Shown: positions 13,678 through 14,130 of the stretch, piece after piece
How the letters are laid out: every line of letters begins with the position of its first letter
How positions within the stretch are numbered: the first letter of the stretch is position 1
Assembly: GCA_938030835.1 (NCBI GenBank)
Contig: CALHID010000159.1
Coordinates: forward strand, 1-14,130
Length of the DNA stretch: 14,130 nucleotides
Reading direction: 5' to 3'
DNA from: an uncultured Actinomyces sp.
GTDB lineage: Bacteria; Actinomycetota; Actinomycetes; Actinomycetales; Actinomycetaceae
Notes under the pieces: generated by a model
What the model saw: only the letters and a program-made list of their open reading frames with translations
The model's database searches: none
Told to the model about the DNA's origin: nothing
Translations under genes and position numbers: made by a program

Positions 13678-14130
13678 ATGCGTACGACCTCTTACACTCA
13701 CCACGCTCACACCGTCTACGAGCACCGCCTCGACGTTCCCCTCGATCACACTCGCCCCCTCGGCGCAGATAACCCGACCATCGAGATCTTCGCGCGCGAG
13801 GTCGTGCGTCCCGGCAAGGAAAACGCGCCCTACGCAGTCTTCCTCCAAGGCGGACCCGGCTACCCCAGCCCTCGTTTCGGCACCTTTGACAGCGGGTGGA
13901 TGAACCGCCTACTTCAGGATTACCGCGTGGTCCTCCTCGATCAACGAGGCACCGGCCAGTCCACCCGCATGGATGCGCAATCCCTGTCCTTCCTTCCGAC
14001 CCCACAGGAAAAGGCCAACTACCTACGCTATTTCCGCCAAGATCAGATCGTCTACGATGCCGAGGCCCTCCGCCACGAGCTCGCGGGAGAGGAGCCATGG
14101 ACGACTCTTGGCCAGTCTTACGGCGGCTTC
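13678..14130 (+). CDS. pip: Proline iminopeptidase, S33 family (5' part only)
   Basis: The first 151 codons of an alpha/beta-hydrolase that removes N-terminal proline from peptides; the frame is open to the window edge. Family motifs are clear: QGGPGYPSP (57-65, oxyanion hole), LLDQRGTGQST (conserved DQRGxGxS) and GQSYGG at the end, with nucleophile Ser147. The catalytic Asp and His would lie beyond the edge. The QGGPGYPSPRF variant and long N-terminus point to the larger actinobacterial type (about 400 residues) rather than the 310-residue form; that is inference. The start at 13678 is supported by the -10 box six bases upstream and by good alignment of the N-terminal strands. With oligopeptidase B it adds to intracellular peptide breakdown. 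Confidence 0.93.
   Translation, partial: MRTTSYTHHAHTVYEHRLDVPLDHTRPLGADNPTIEIFAREVVRPGKENAPYAVFLQGGPGYPSPRFGTFDSGWMNRLLQDYRVVLLDQRGTGQSTRMDAQSLSFLPTPQEKANYLRYFRQDQIVYDAEALRHELAGEEPWTTLGQSYGGF

Noticed and set aside
13571..14098. 175-codon minus-strand open frame opposite proline iminopeptidase
   Set aside because: Arg/Gly-rich shadow of a gene with clear S33 motifs on the plus strand.

Overview
The window looks like the chromosome of a moderately high-G+C actinobacterium. The best guess is an Actinomyces/Schaalia-type organism (Actinomycetaceae), inferred from gene content, codon use and promoter style; no marker gene here proves it. It holds ten intact genes, one gene cut by the right edge (proline iminopeptidase), two probable coding remnants, several hairpin terminators and a dispersed palindromic repeat family at both ends. 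Many genes lack a Shine-Dalgarno sequence. Instead they have a TANNNT-like -10 box ending 6 or 7 bases before the start codon, the architecture of leaderless mRNAs.

Layout. 1-289: a possible gene end, a strong terminator hairpin, three 30-bp tandem repeats and palindrome copy A. 290-2588: a probable two-gene operon of a proline-rich two-helix membrane protein and a cytosolic 'ABC-class' P-loop ATPase. 2670-5953: an ABC exporter ATPase and its ten-helix FtsX-type permease. A perfect 15-bp hairpin separates this from two minus-strand genes, a patatin-like phospholipase (6086-6982) and a GtrA-family membrane protein (7046-7585). A 92-bp divergent promoter region follows, then oligopeptidase B (7678-9861) and a ribonuclease HI fused to an NTF2/DUF4440-like domain (9873-10790), probably co-transcribed.

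10923-12017 encodes a single-pass, coiled-coil, Ser/Gly-rich envelope protein that I cannot name. It is followed by a good terminator and then a start-less coding remnant that looks like a displaced Ser/Gly-rich protein tail. 12273-13309 is the AzlCD branched-chain amino-acid exporter pair. 13310-13677 is intergenic with palindrome copies B and C, and 13678 to the end is the start of proline iminopeptidase.

Functionally this is mostly housekeeping and envelope or transport content: peptide breakdown (oligopeptidase B, proline iminopeptidase), amino-acid export (AzlCD), an FtsX-type exporter and lipid or glycan-related membrane proteins. No phage, CRISPR, transposase, tRNA or rRNA was seen. 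The most unusual points are the three-copy 58-bp palindrome family, the repeated leaderless start architecture, the RNase HI-NTF2-like fusion, and the envelope protein whose apparent former C-terminus survives beyond its terminator.
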